Assembly (NCBI RefSeq): GCF_017640745.1
Contig: NZ_JAEPQA010000002.1
Location: 1 to 64,000 of the forward strand
DNA from: Nisaea sp.
Lineage (GTDB): Bacteria; Pseudomonadota; Alphaproteobacteria; Thalassobaculales; Thalassobaculaceae
Length of the DNA: 64,000 nt
Direction of reading: 5' to 3'
The notes beneath the pieces were generated by a model. The model saw only the letters and a list, made by a program, of their open reading frames with translations, searched no databases and was not told the DNA's origin. The translations under genes were made by a program, and so were the position numbers. Every line of letters starts with the position of its first letter. The stretch's first letter is position 1. Positions 42,334 through 50,955 of this stretch are shown in pieces.

Positions 42334-43668
42334 ATGAGCAACCAGACGAACCGCCTAGAACGCTGGAAGGGGCTTGCCGCCGCCGCCGTGCTACGGGAAG
42401 TGGCGGAGTATGTCGGTTTTGCGTTGCTCCGGTTTTATCGTGGCGGCGGTATGCAGTCCGCCGCCGCGCTGACCTACACGACGCTGCTTGCGCTGGTACC
42501 GTTGCTGGCGATCGGTTTTGCCATTTTCAGCGCCTTCCCGTCCTTCGAGGCCGCACGGGTTGCGATCGAGGAACTGATCTTCGAGAATCTCGTCCCGGAA
42601 CTTGCCGGGCCGGTGCGGACGCATATCGACAATTTCATGCACAACGCGTCCAACCTCGGCGCGGCGGGAACCATCGGTCTTTCGATCTCCGCGATCCTGC
42701 TGCTGGCAACCATCGAATCGACCTTCAACAAGATCTGGCGGGTCGAGCGCCAGCGACACATCCTGATCCGCTTCATGACGTTCTGGGCGGTGCTGACTCT
42801 CGGCCCGATCCTGGCGGGTCTCACCATCACAAGCACAAGCGACGTTTTCTCGCTCCTGAGAGAGACCTGGACCGATGCGGGGCTCGATGCCGAAACGCTC
42901 GATCTCGGCGGCGGGCTGCGTGAGCGCGCGATCGCGGTCGTGATGCAGAGCCTCGGCTTCACGCTGCTGTTCATGGTGGTCCCCAACCGTTCCGTCAGCT
43001 GGCGGGCCGCGCTGATCGGCGGCGTTCTCTCGGGGGCCGCTTTCGAAGCTCTGAAGCAGGGGTTCGGCTGGTATCTCACCGCCTTTCCGACCTACCAGAA
43101 CATCTACGGCGCGATGGCGGCGATCCCGATCTTCCTGATCTGGGTCTATGCCTCTTGGACGGTGATCCTGCTCGGCGCGGTCTTTGCCGCCTCCTTCCCG
43201 GACTGGTGGCGGTCGCGGCACCTCGAAACGCAGCAGGAGCTCGGATCGGACCGAGTGCTCTCCGTCGCGCTCTCCATTCTCGCGGTGCTCTGGAGGGAGT
43301 CTAAGAGTAGCGGTCCCGTGCGGGAAATCGAGCTGGAAGACGTGGCGCATGCCGAGGCCATTTCTCAGGTGCTGGGACGCCTGCAGAGTGCGGGTTTTGT
43401 CGCCCGGACGGAGGATGGCCGTCTTGCCCTTGCGCGGGATCTCGGCAGCGCCACGGTCTACGACCTCTACCTCGGGCTCGGATGCGCCTCCGTTTCGGTC
43501 CACACTTCGGGGGACGACATCGCGCCAGCTATCGCCGCGTTGCTCGACGAGCTATCCGCCGCCGAGCGCGGCGCGCTCGGGCAACCGGTCTCGCAGCTAC
43601 TCGAGAAACTTGAAACGGGAGAAGGCGGGGCGACGCCGCTGATCCGTCTGCCCGCAGTCGCCGAGTAG
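42334..43668 (+). CDS. YihY/BrkB family membrane protein
   Basis: Inner-membrane protein of 444 residues with six hydrophobic helices in the first 290 residues and family motifs SAAALTYTTLLALVPLLA, GPxxAGLTI and PIFLIWVYASWTVILLGA. This defines the YihY (formerly RNase BN, misassigned) family of unknown function. The C-terminal 140 residues are cytosolic and look like a winged-helix domain (IELEDVAHAEAISQVLGRLQ), seen in some relatives. ATG 42334 is preferred over an earlier frame start at 42259. It is divergent from fabI. Confidence 0.87.
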   Translation: MSNQTNRLERWKGLAAAAVLREVAEYVGFALLRFYRGGGMQSAAALTYTTLLALVPLLAIGFAIFSAFPSFEAARVAIEELIFENLVPELAGPVRTHIDNFMHNASNLGAAGTIGLSISAILLLATIESTFNKIWRVERQRHILIRFMTFWAVLTLGPILAGLTITSTSDVFSLLRETWTDAGLDAETLDLGGGLRERAIAVVMQSLGFTLLFMVVPNRSVSWRAALIGGVLSGAAFEALKQGFGWYLTAFPTYQNIYGAMAAIPIFLIWVYASWTVILLGAVFAASFPDWWRSRHLETQQELGSDRVLSVALSILAVLWRESKSSGPVREIELEDVAHAEAISQVLGRLQSAGFVARTEDGRLALARDLGSATVYDLYLGLGCASVSVHTSGDDIAPAIAALLDELSAAERGALGQPVSQLLEKLETGEGGATPLIRLPAVAE

Positions 43669-43682
43669 AAAGCCGCCCAGGC

Positions 43683-44624
43683 TCAGTTGAACCGCATCTT
43701 GTGGCGCGGGTTGTAGCCTTTTTCCTCGGCCCATTTCTGCATCAGCTTGATGAGCTCCGGGTCCTCGCTGTCGGGCAGCACGATCTTCAGGGTGACGAGC
43801 TGATCGCCCGCCGCCTTGCCGCCGACCGCGGGAATCCCCTTGCCCTTGAGGCGCAGGGTCGAGCCGGTGTTGGATTTCGGCGGGATCTTCAGCGCGACGT
43901 TGCCATGCACGGTCGGCACCGTGATCGAGCCGCCGAGCACCGCCTCGTAGAGCGTCACCGGGATCTCGACCTTGACGTTCTGTCCGTCGCGCTCGAAGAA
44001 GCTGTGCGGCTCGACCGTGATCTCGACGAAGGCGTCGCCGGCCGGGCCGTTGTTGCTGCCCTTGCGGCCCTGGCCCTTGAGGCGCAGCGTCTTGCCGGTC
44101 TCGGTCGCCGGCGGAATCTTCAGGTCCAGGGTCTTGCCGTCCGAGAGCGTGACGCGCTTGGTCGCGCCCGCCGCGGCCTCGACGAAACCGACCTTCAGCT
44201 TGTAGTTGACATCCGGCCCGACCGTGTAGGCGCCGCCGCCGCGCCCGGAACCGCCGCCCTGATCCTGACGGCGCAGGATGTCGTCGAACACGTCCGCGTC
44301 GTCATCGTCGAAGATGTCGGAAAAGCCGAAGCCGCTACCCTGGCGCTTGCGGGCCGAAGTCCAGGCCTTCCAGAAACCGCTCGCGGTCTTGCCGGAAGCG
44401 CCGCCGCCCGGTTGCTGCATGCCGCCGCGATCGTATTGCGCCCGTTTCTTGGCGTCGGACAGCAGGTCGTAGGCGGCGGTCACCTCCTTGAATTCCTGCT
44501 CGACCTTCTTGTCGCCGGGATTGAGATCCGGGTGCAGCTTCTTCGCAAGCGTGCGGTACGCCTTCTTGATCTCGTCCTGCGAGGCGTCGGACTTCACACC
44601 CAGTATCTTGTATGGATCGCTCAT
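43683..44624 (-). CDS. DnaJ-like co-chaperone (CbpA type, no zinc finger)
   Basis: Hsp40 co-chaperone of 313 residues. A J domain (1-66) with the HPD motif in KLHPDLNPGD stimulates a DnaK partner. A Gly/Ser/Gln-rich linker (about 70-140) follows, then a C-terminal substrate-binding region with two beta-barrel repeats (about 130-305) but no cysteine-rich zinc domain, as in CbpA. LRLKGQGRKG and LRLKGKGIPAVGG are the repeated barrel motifs. It is transcribed toward the YihY gene and lies downstream of the 17-kDa lipoprotein gene on the same strand. Confidence 0.92.
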   Translation of the reverse strand: MSDPYKILGVKSDASQDEIKKAYRTLAKKLHPDLNPGDKKVEQEFKEVTAAYDLLSDAKKRAQYDRGGMQQPGGGASGKTASGFWKAWTSARKRQGSGFGFSDIFDDDDADVFDDILRRQDQGGGSGRGGGAYTVGPDVNYKLKVGFVEAAAGATKRVTLSDGKTLDLKIPPATETGKTLRLKGQGRKGSNNGPAGDAFVEITVEPHSFFERDGQNVKVEIPVTLYEAVLGGSITVPTVHGNVALKIPPKSNTGSTLRLKGKGIPAVGGKAAGDQLVTLKIVLPDSEDPELIKLMQKWAEEKGYNPRHKMRFN

Positions 44625-44710
44625 GGCACGGGATTATATGGAAAAAACAATCGGACCGGCGGCAAAAAATCACCGACCGGTCCGATCTTCGCAGAGCCTG
44701 GGCGCGATGC

Positions 44711-45184
44711 CTAGTTCTGGATTTTCCAGGTGCCGTCCGGCTGCCGGCAGGCCGTGCCGTAGGCTTCCTGGGTCTGGCCGCCGACCTGAACGGTCTGCGT
44801 GTATTCGCGGCAATACTGGCCGCTGGAAGCCTGGTAGGTTTTGGTCGGAGTGACCGTCCCGGAATTGCCGCTGTCGGGATTGTTCCAGGTGGTGGTGACG
44901 CCGACCGGGGTGCTTTCGAGGGTGCGCTGGGTGGTCTGCGCCATGGCCGCCTTGTCGGCGTTGTCGAGCGACTTGCCGATTTCGCTGCCGATGATCGCGC
45001 CAAGCAGGGTGCCGACCGCGACCGCCGCGACGGTGCCCTTGCCGCTGCCGACGGTCGAGCCCGCGAGCGCACCGCCGACCGCGCCGAGAATGCCGCCGCC
45101 CATCTGCTTCTGACCCATCTGGTTGCCTTCGCAGGCACCGAGAGCGAGCGCTGCGACAACGACGAATGCGGCTGTTTTCTTCAT
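44711..45184 (-). CDS. Glycine-zipper 17-kDa surface antigen-like lipoprotein
   Basis: Outer-membrane-type lipoprotein of 157 residues. The signal peptide ends in the lipobox ALGAC (Cys18). A glycine-zipper segment follows (about 30-68, [22 protein letters not shown] then [16 protein letters not shown]), then a C-terminal domain with two cysteines ([18 protein letters not shown]). This is the layout of the rickettsial 17-kDa antigen/RcsF-SlyB-like family. It likely supports envelope integrity, but this is known only from relatives. Confidence 0.88.
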   Translation of the reverse strand: MKKTAAFVVVAALALGACEGNQMGQKQMGGGILGAVGGALAGSTVGSGKGTVAAVAVGTLLGAIIGSEIGKSLDNADKAAMAQTTQRTLESTPVGVTTTWNNPDSGNSGTVTPTKTYQASSGQYCREYTQTVQVGGQTQEAYGTACRQPDGTWKIQN

Positions 45185-45450
45185 GATACGATTACCTCAA
45201 GATTGCATCGGCCCGGAGATATAACGTTTGGCTCCGGGAATTCCGTCGCACCATTTCCGTGCGAATGTTGCGGCTCCGCTCTGGCCGCGCACCCAACTCC
45301 TTGTCCGTGCGACGATACAACGCTGGACAGGGCGCGCAGGTGCTCGCTAGTGATACGGCATATAGCCTTAAATGTGGCGATCTTTGAGGCACAATAAAGG
45401 CCGCCCGGCCCGTCGAGTGTGTTTCGCCACTTCCGCAAAGAGGAACGGCC

Positions 45451-46047
45451 ATGTTCGAGCCCGATACCGACAATCCTTTTCAGCTCTTCGACCGGTGGTA
45501 CCGGGAAGCGTCCGAGACCGAGGTCAACGACCCGAACGCGATGACCGTCGCGACGGCGGATGCGGACGGCCGCCCTTCCGCGCGGATTCTTCTGCTGAAG
45601 GACTTCGACGAGCACGGTTTCGTCTTCTATTCCAATTTCGAGAGCCAGAAAGGCCGGGAGCTGACGGTGAACCCGTTCGCAGCGCTCTGTTTCCATTGGA
45701 AGTCGGTGCGGCGGCAGGTGCGTGTGACCGGACCCGTCGTCCGGGTCAGCGACGAAGAGGCCGACGCATACTTCAATTCGCGGCCACGCGGCAGCCGTGT
45801 CGGGGCCTGGGCGTCGCAGCAGTCCCGTCCGCTCGCCGATCGCCCGGCGCTCATGGCGGCGGTCGAGAAGGCCGACAAGGCCCATCCGGGCGAAAATGTG
45901 CCGCGTCCGCCCTATTGGTCGGGTTGGCGGCTGACCCCGCTGGCGATCGAGTTCTGGCAGGACGGGGAGTTCCGGCTGCACGACCGGTTCCGGTTCAGCC
46001 GGGCGATGGAGGATGCCCCCTGGGGCGTCGAACGTCTTTTCCCCTGA
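45451..46047 (+). CDS. pdxH: Pyridoxamine 5'-phosphate oxidase
   Basis: FMN enzyme that oxidises pyridoxine or pyridoxamine 5'-phosphate to PLP, the cofactor of several enzymes in this window. The 198-residue protein has the FMN-binding RILLLKDFDEHGFVFYSN and NFESQKGREL, and the C-terminal signature PYWSGWRLTPLAIEFWQ...RLHDR. Length is in the normal range. AAGAGGAACGGCC precedes ATG 45451. It stands between a divergent lipoprotein gene and the Usp gene; no other vitamin B6 genes are nearby. Confidence 0.95.
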   Translation: MFEPDTDNPFQLFDRWYREASETEVNDPNAMTVATADADGRPSARILLLKDFDEHGFVFYSNFESQKGRELTVNPFAALCFHWKSVRRQVRVTGPVVRVSDEEADAYFNSRPRGSRVGAWASQQSRPLADRPALMAAVEKADKAHPGENVPRPPYWSGWRLTPLAIEFWQDGEFRLHDRFRFSRAMEDAPWGVERLFP

Positions 46048-46081
46048 GCCTTCCGGGGAAATTTCAGGCGCCGCGGATTTC

Positions 46082-46095
46082 TTGATCTAGGTCAA
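46082..46095. promoter_or_regulatory. FNR/FixK-type box upstream of the usp gene
   Basis: TTGATCTAGGTCAA matches the FNR/FixK/Anr consensus TTGAT-N4-(A/G)TCAA at every fixed position. It is centred 72 bases before the universal stress protein start, so a transcription start about 30 bases before the ATG would place it at the -41.5 activating position. Oxygen-responsive control of Usp is known for this family elsewhere; here it is inferred. Confidence 0.65.
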
Positions 46096-46160
46096 TGAGG
46101 GCGTTGCCATGCGGGGCATAGGGTTAATTTATCAAAGGCATTTATCCCTGAGGTGCTCTC

Positions 46161-47030
46161 ATGTCCCTGAAGACGGTTCTAGCCCCGGTGCTCGGCAATG
46201 AAGCCGACGCGGCCATCCTGAATGCGGCGCTCGCCGTGGCCACGCCGCACGGTGCCCACATTTTTGTCGCCCATATCCATCGCGACCCGCGTGACGTCCT
46301 GGTGCCGCAGGTCGGCATGGGTATGAGCGCCTCGATGATCGAGTCCCTGGTTCAGCAGGCTGAGAATTTCGCCAACGAGGCCCGCGCCACGTCGCTTGCC
46401 GCTTTCGACAAATGGCGGGAGGCGAACAAGCTGGTCCAGATCGAGAAGCCGGCCGGCGCGGACGGCGTAACCGTTTCGTTCGAAACGCTGGTCGGCGAAC
46501 CTTCGCTGCAGGTGGCCGAGCGGTCGCGCATGGTGGATGTGGTCTGTGTGATTTCCCCGACCGACGAAGAGAGCAGCGACGCCATGGCGGTTGCCGAGGC
46601 GGCCCTGTTGCAGAGCGGCAAGGCGACGATGGTGGTGCCGCACGATGTCGAGGTTCCGGTCGTCAAGACGATCGCGGTCGGCTGGAACGCGTCGAAGGAG
46701 GCCGCTGCCGCGGTTGCCCATGCGATGCCCCTGCTGGAGACGGCCGACAAGGTCCTCGTCATGTCCGGCGTCGACAGCGACCTGACGAAGGAGAAACTCG
46801 ACGTTTTCGTCGATTCCCTGCGCTGGCACGGCGTCAAGGCGGAAGCGAAGACCTTCGATGCCTCCAGCGGCAGCATTTCGGGCCGGTTGCAGGCCGAAGC
46901 GCGCGAAGCCGGGGCGCAGCTCCTGGTGCTCGGCGCTTACAGCCACAGCCGCTTCCGCGAGTCGATTTTCGGCGGTGTGACCGACGATATTTTGACGGAG
47001 ACGCGGATTCCGGTTCTGATGGCCCACTAG
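46161..47030 (+). CDS. Universal stress protein (tandem UspA domains)
   Basis: Protein of 289 residues made of two UspA-like domains. The C-terminal domain keeps the ATP-binding pattern G-x2-G-x9-G as LGAYSHSRFRESIFGG; the N-terminal domain (1-150) has lost it. Usp proteins support survival under energy or oxygen limitation and bind ATP or partners. A perfect FNR/FixK-like box lies upstream, suggesting induction at low oxygen. A small conserved gene follows 40 bases downstream and may be co-transcribed. Confidence 0.9.
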   Translation: MSLKTVLAPVLGNEADAAILNAALAVATPHGAHIFVAHIHRDPRDVLVPQVGMGMSASMIESLVQQAENFANEARATSLAAFDKWREANKLVQIEKPAGADGVTVSFETLVGEPSLQVAERSRMVDVVCVISPTDEESSDAMAVAEAALLQSGKATMVVPHDVEVPVVKTIAVGWNASKEAAAAVAHAMPLLETADKVLVMSGVDSDLTKEKLDVFVDSLRWHGVKAEAKTFDASSGSISGRLQAEAREAGAQLLVLGAYSHSRFRESIFGGVTDDILTETRIPVLMAH

Positions 47031-47070
47031 AGACATTCACATCATCTGTTCGATGGAAGGAGCAAGTCCC

Positions 47071-47430
47071 TTGAGCGTGCGTACCATTCGCCTCGAACTT
47101 GCGCGTAATCCGGATTTTCCGGAAGGAAGCATCAATCACGGCTACGAGTTCAAGGCCCCGCTTACCGGTGACGGCAGTCTGGATCTTGACGCGTGGCAGA
47201 AGGTCAAGGGTGACTGCACCGTTCACCGTTTCTGGCAGGGTGAGCCGGACGAGGAGGGGCAGCTGATCCACACCCGGGGACGCAAATGGGTCTTCAGCTA
47301 CGAAGAAGGCGAGGAAGACGACGAGCCGATCTTCAAGTTCGACCGTCATCATTTCGTCGAGGGCGAATATGTTTCCATCACGGAACATGACGGCGTTCAG
47401 CGGACGTTCCGGGTCGCCTCGGTGAAATAA
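47071..47430 (+). CDS. Conserved hypothetical protein, acidic
   Basis: Acidic protein of 119 residues, likely soluble, with SVRTIRLELARNP at the start, then LTGDGSLDLDAWQKVKGDCTVHRFWQGEPDEEG and a C-terminal EYVSITEHDGVQRTFRVASV. I do not recognise a named domain; similar proteins occur next to usp-like genes in Alphaproteobacteria in my memory, but this is not certain. The TTG at 47071 is chosen as start because AAGGAG sits eight bases upstream; the ATG at 47053 overlaps that ribosome site. A strong hairpin follows. It is probably in the Usp transcript. Confidence 0.7.
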   Translation: MSVRTIRLELARNPDFPEGSINHGYEFKAPLTGDGSLDLDAWQKVKGDCTVHRFWQGEPDEEGQLIHTRGRKWVFSYEEGEEDDEPIFKFDRHHFVEGEYVSITEHDGVQRTFRVASVK

Positions 47431-47460
47431 TGACGGCACGATGATTTCGTGACCAAAGCC

Positions 47461-47490
47461 TTGCGGCGGCCCTTTTTCGGGCCGCCGCAA
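47461..47490 (+). terminator. Hairpin terminator after the usp unit
   Basis: Twelve-pair GC-rich stem (47461-47472 with 47479-47490) with a TTTTTC loop, 31 bases past the stop of the acidic hypothetical gene. The downstream sequence TTGCTTAC has only short T runs, so termination may be partial. Confidence 0.6.
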
Positions 47491-47509
47491 TTGCTTACAC
47501 TCCGGCGCC

Positions 47510-48250
47510 ATGAGCACCTCGCAAAAAACCATGCTGCTGACCGGCGCCAGCCGGGGCATCGGCCACGCCACCGTCGGGTTCTTCAGTGAACGCGGCTGGG
47601 AAATCATCACCTGCTCCAGAGACGCGCCGCCGGCCGAGTGCCGCCGCGATCCGAACTGGAGCCACCACATCACGGCCGACCTGACCGACTCCGGCAGCCT
47701 CGATCATTTCATCGACGAGGCGAACGAGCTGCTCGGCGATCGTCCGCTGCACGCACTGGTGAACAACGCGGGCTGGTCGCCGAAGACGCCGTTCAAGGAA
47801 CGGCTCGGCTGCCTGAACGGCGATCTCGACGAATGGCGGCGGGTGTTCGAACTGAATTTCTTCGCGCCCCTGCGCCTCGCGCGCGGCTTTGCCGCCGCTC
47901 TGCACCGGGGAAACGGAGCGATCGTCAACATCACCTCGATCGCGGGGCATTTCATCCATCCATTCGCCGGTTCCGCCTACAGCACCTCGAAGGCGGCGCT
48001 TTCCTCGCTGACGCGGGAAATGGCGAACGAGTTCGCCGAACTCGGCGTCCGGGTGAACGCGGTCGCGCCGGGGGAAATCGAAACCGCGATGCTGTCGCCC
48101 GAATACGAAATGCTGATCCCGCGGATTCCGCTCAACCGTTTGGGAACGCCGCGGGACGTCGCCTCGACGATCCACTATCTCTGCTCGGACGACTCGGCCT
48201 ATGTGACGGGCACGGAAATCTTCGTCACCGGCGGCCAGCACATGTTCTGA
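47510..48250 (+). CDS. SDR family oxidoreductase
   Basis: Classical short-chain dehydrogenase of 246 residues using NAD(P)H. TGASRGIG at 11-18 binds the cofactor, NNAG follows at about 85, the catalytic Ser is in ITSIAG and Tyr-x3-Lys in AYSTSKAALS, and the C-terminal VTGGQHMF suits a FabG-like fold. The substrate is unknown. It lies 20 bases beyond the usp-unit terminator and 44 bases before the VOC gene. Confidence 0.88.
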   Translation: MSTSQKTMLLTGASRGIGHATVGFFSERGWEIITCSRDAPPAECRRDPNWSHHITADLTDSGSLDHFIDEANELLGDRPLHALVNNAGWSPKTPFKERLGCLNGDLDEWRRVFELNFFAPLRLARGFAAALHRGNGAIVNITSIAGHFIHPFAGSAYSTSKAALSSLTREMANEFAELGVRVNAVAPGEIETAMLSPEYEMLIPRIPLNRLGTPRDVASTIHYLCSDDSAYVTGTEIFVTGGQHMF

Positions 48251-48294
48251 GCCGCTCCCCGCGGCCTGCGACTTCATAGGAGAGGGAGAGCTCG

Positions 48295-49128
48295 ATGAAC
48301 GGACGCCCCATAGATCACGTCGTGCATCGCGTCGACGACCTCGACCGCGCCGCCGCGACCTTCGAGAAGCTCGGTTTCACATTGACCCCGACGGCCTATC
48401 ACGAGGACCGGATGGGGACGCGGAACAGGCTCGCGCAGTTTCGCGGCCGGAATTTCATCGAACTGCTGGAAGTCGACCGGCCGGAGACGCTGCAGCCGCA
48501 CGATTTCGCGGCAACGCCGCCCTTTTTCGGCTTCGGGGCGCACAACAAGGCAATGGCCGGGTTCGGCGAGGGCATGACGATGCTGGTCTTCCGGACCGAA
48601 GATGCGCGGGCGGACATCGCGAGTTTCGCCGAGGAGGGTATTGCGACCTATGCGCCGTTCGATTTCGAGCGTCAGGCAAGGCTTCCGGACGGCAAGGAGG
48701 TCACGGTTTCCTTCTCGCTCGGATTCGCCACCAGCCCGGACATGCCGCGTTTAGCCTTCTTCGTCTGCGAGAACCGGGCGCAGGACTATTTCTGGAAGCC
48801 GGACTTCCAGACGCACCGGAACGGGGCGGAGTCGATCTCGGCCGTCTATTTCCGCTCGGAGATGCCGGAGCGCGACGCGGCGTTCCTCGCGCAACTGTTC
48901 GGTGGCCGGGTGTCGCTCCGCGATGGCGGCTTCGCCGTCGCCGCAGGAGAGGAGCAGGAACTCCGGGTCTTCTCGCCGGATGCGATCGCGGCGCTGGATC
49001 CGTCCTTTGTGGGTCCGGACGACGGAAGTACCGTCATGGCCGGACTTGAGCTCGCGGGAAGCACAGCTGCTCCCACGGTGCCTTCCAGCGAAGCGCATGG
49101 CGTCTTTCTCGCCTGGCGGGCCCGATAG
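48295..49128 (+). CDS. VOC/glyoxalase-like domain protein
   Basis: Protein of 277 residues containing a glyoxalase_3-type vicinal-oxygen-chelate fold, with HVVHRVDDLDRAAATFEKLGF at the start and ISAVYFRSEMPERDAAFLAQLFGG beginning a second module at about 180. Such proteins can be dioxygenases, lyases or unlinked binding proteins. The metal ligands are not all obvious, so catalysis is uncertain. Ribosome site GGAGAGGGAGAG precedes ATG 48295. It is probably co-transcribed with the SDR gene. Confidence 0.8.
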   Translation: MNGRPIDHVVHRVDDLDRAAATFEKLGFTLTPTAYHEDRMGTRNRLAQFRGRNFIELLEVDRPETLQPHDFAATPPFFGFGAHNKAMAGFGEGMTMLVFRTEDARADIASFAEEGIATYAPFDFERQARLPDGKEVTVSFSLGFATSPDMPRLAFFVCENRAQDYFWKPDFQTHRNGAESISAVYFRSEMPERDAAFLAQLFGGRVSLRDGGFAVAAGEEQELRVFSPDAIAALDPSFVGPDDGSTVMAGLELAGSTAAPTVPSSEAHGVFLAWRAR

Positions 49129-49156
49129 CCCGGCCGAGTGGTCCTGTTTCAGGTAA

Positions 49157-49696
49157 TCAGAGGGAAGCGGCCAGCCGGTCGCACCAGGCGATCCGGTCCT
49201 CGACCTGCGCGATTTCCATCTCGATCCATGCCCGGAGATGGCCCTGCTGCCATTCCTCGTGCGAGAGAAGGTCGTTCAGGCGCGCCCGTTCGCCCTCATA
49301 GAGACCACGCAGGGCATCGATCTGCTCGATCTGCTCTTGCTTCTCGAGCAAGTGCAGGAAGCGCAGCTTCAGGGCGACGACGAGCTTGTTCAGATCGTTG
49401 ACGCCGGGACGGACCGCGGCTGTCAGGTAATCCTTCAGCGCCTCCCAGCCATCGTCGGTGAGACGCAGCTGGGCATTGTCCTCAAAACCTTCCCCCGCGA
49501 CCGGAGCGATCAGGCCTTCGAACTTCAGAAGCTCGATGGAGCTGCCAAGAAGGTCTAGGGACGGTCCGACGATCCGTGCGGCGAACTGACGGACCTCGCT
49601 TGCGATATCCGCATAAGCGCGCGGGCCGTCCGAGAGCGCGCCGAGCGCCGCCATCCGGATGGCTTCCTTCGGGATGAGGGAATTGTCGCGATACAT
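49157..49696 (-). CDS. Hypothetical winged-helix-like protein
   Basis: Protein of 179 residues. The N-terminal part (about 8-85) has the pattern of a PadR-like winged helix (IPKEAIRMAALGALSDGPRAYADIASEVR, then LKFEGLIAPVAGEGFEDNAQLRLTDDGWEAL), and the C-terminal part (about 95-175) is a long coiled helix pair (LEKQEQIEQIDALRGLYEGERARL). That is the PadR/Vir_act layout, but the likeness is modest. A DNA-binding regulator is the best guess. It lies downstream of the polyamine-type ABC operon on the same strand, 78 bases after the last permease. Confidence 0.55.
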   Translation of the reverse strand: MYRDNSLIPKEAIRMAALGALSDGPRAYADIASEVRQFAARIVGPSLDLLGSSIELLKFEGLIAPVAGEGFEDNAQLRLTDDGWEALKDYLTAAVRPGVNDLNKLVVALKLRFLHLLEKQEQIEQIDALRGLYEGERARLNDLLSHEEWQQGHLRAWIEMEIAQVEDRIAWCDRLAASL

Positions 49697-49773
49697 GTCC
49701 TGCCTCGCAGCGTTTTGCGAATCGTTCTTAAAATGGGGTCATTCGCCGCAGAAGTAAAGGGGGACGCGAAAAA

Positions 49774-50952
49774 TTAACCCGGGCTCATGCCCCGCAACCG
49801 CTCGGAGCGGCGTCGCAGCAGCTCGATCGTCGTCAGCAGCAGGATAGATATGGAGACCAGGATCGTTGCCACGGCGAGGATTGTCGGGCTGATCTGCTCA
49901 CGCAGTCCGGTGAACATCTGCCAGGGCAGAGTCTTCTGTCCGGCGGATCCGACGAACAGCACCACGACAACCTCGTCGAAGGAGGTGATGAAGGCAAACA
50001 GGCCACCGGAAATCACCCCGGGCAGGATCAGCGGCATCTGCACCTTGAAGAAGGTCCGGATCGGACCGGCTCCCATATTCGCCGAGGCGCGTGTCAGGGA
50101 ACGGTCAAATCCGACCAGCGTTGCCGTCACCGTGATGATCACGAACGGAATGCCGAGGGCTGCATGGGCCAGCACCACGCCGAAATAGGTCCCCTGCAGC
50201 CCGATGCGGCTGTAGAAGAAGAACATTCCGGCCGCCGAGATGATCAACGGCACGATCATCGGAGAGATCAGGATCGCCATGATCGAGCGCCGGAAAGGCA
50301 CATGTTCGGAACTGAGGCCGATGGCCGCCAGAGTTCCGAAACTGACCGAAAGCAGCGTTGCCGCCGGCGCGATGCTCAGGGAATTCCAGAGCGAGTGCTG
50401 CCAGTCGGAACTTGTGAAGAAATCTTTGTAGTGCTTGAGCGAGTAGCCGGCGGGGTCGAAGCGCAGCATTTCCGGCGTGAAGGTGAAGAAATCCTCCGCG
50501 TTGAAGCTGAGCGGCATCACCACGACGATCGGCGCGATCAGGAAAAAGAAGATCAGTCCGCAGATGACGCGGAAGCCGTGATGCCAAAGCACCTGCCCCG
50601 GAGTGAGATAGGGCGGGATCTTCTTCCGGTAGCGCGACTCGTAGAGCCAATAGATAAACCAGCCGAAGAACCAGCCGAAGGCAGTGCCGACGACGAGTCC
50701 CGCCACTCCGCCAAGAAGGATACCGGCGAGCGCCATGGCGCCGAGAATGGCCCAGCGGGCGATACGTTCCTGGGGAACGAAGTGTGTCACCGCGTAAGCC
50801 GTGACCGCCATTATCGCGGCTCCCAGGATCAGCCCGATAAGAGAGTTGCCCTGGGCCGTGCCGACGAGGAGGCCGGCGATACCGCCGGCGGCGGCCGTCG
50901 TCGAGACATAGAAAGCCGGTGACGTCCGGGAGACTGAAGTCAGCTGTGCCAT
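49774..50952 (-). CDS. ABC permease, polyamine type, with N-terminal membrane extension
   Basis: Inner-membrane permease of 392 residues in the PotC/PotI group. The core (about 135-385) has six helices and the ATPase-contact EAA motif (ASANMGAGPIRTFFKVQMPLILPG). In front of it is an extension of about 125 residues with four predicted helices, including GGIAGLLVGTAQGN and glycine-rich repeats; ordinary PotC is near 260 residues. ATG 50952 is preceded by GGAGG at the end of the upstream permease gene, three bases away. Fourth gene of the ATPase, binding protein, permease, permease operon. The substrate is a polyamine, or perhaps another cationic amine. Confidence 0.87.
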   Translation of the reverse strand: MAQLTSVSRTSPAFYVSTTAAAGGIAGLLVGTAQGNSLIGLILGAAIMAVTAYAVTHFVPQERIARWAILGAMALAGILLGGVAGLVVGTAFGWFFGWFIYWLYESRYRKKIPPYLTPGQVLWHHGFRVICGLIFFFLIAPIVVVMPLSFNAEDFFTFTPEMLRFDPAGYSLKHYKDFFTSSDWQHSLWNSLSIAPAATLLSVSFGTLAAIGLSSEHVPFRRSIMAILISPMIVPLIISAAGMFFFYSRIGLQGTYFGVVLAHAALGIPFVIITVTATLVGFDRSLTRASANMGAGPIRTFFKVQMPLILPGVISGGLFAFITSFDEVVVVLFVGSAGQKTLPWQMFTGLREQISPTILAVATILVSISILLLTTIELLRRRSERLRGMSPG

Positions 50953-50955
50953 GGA

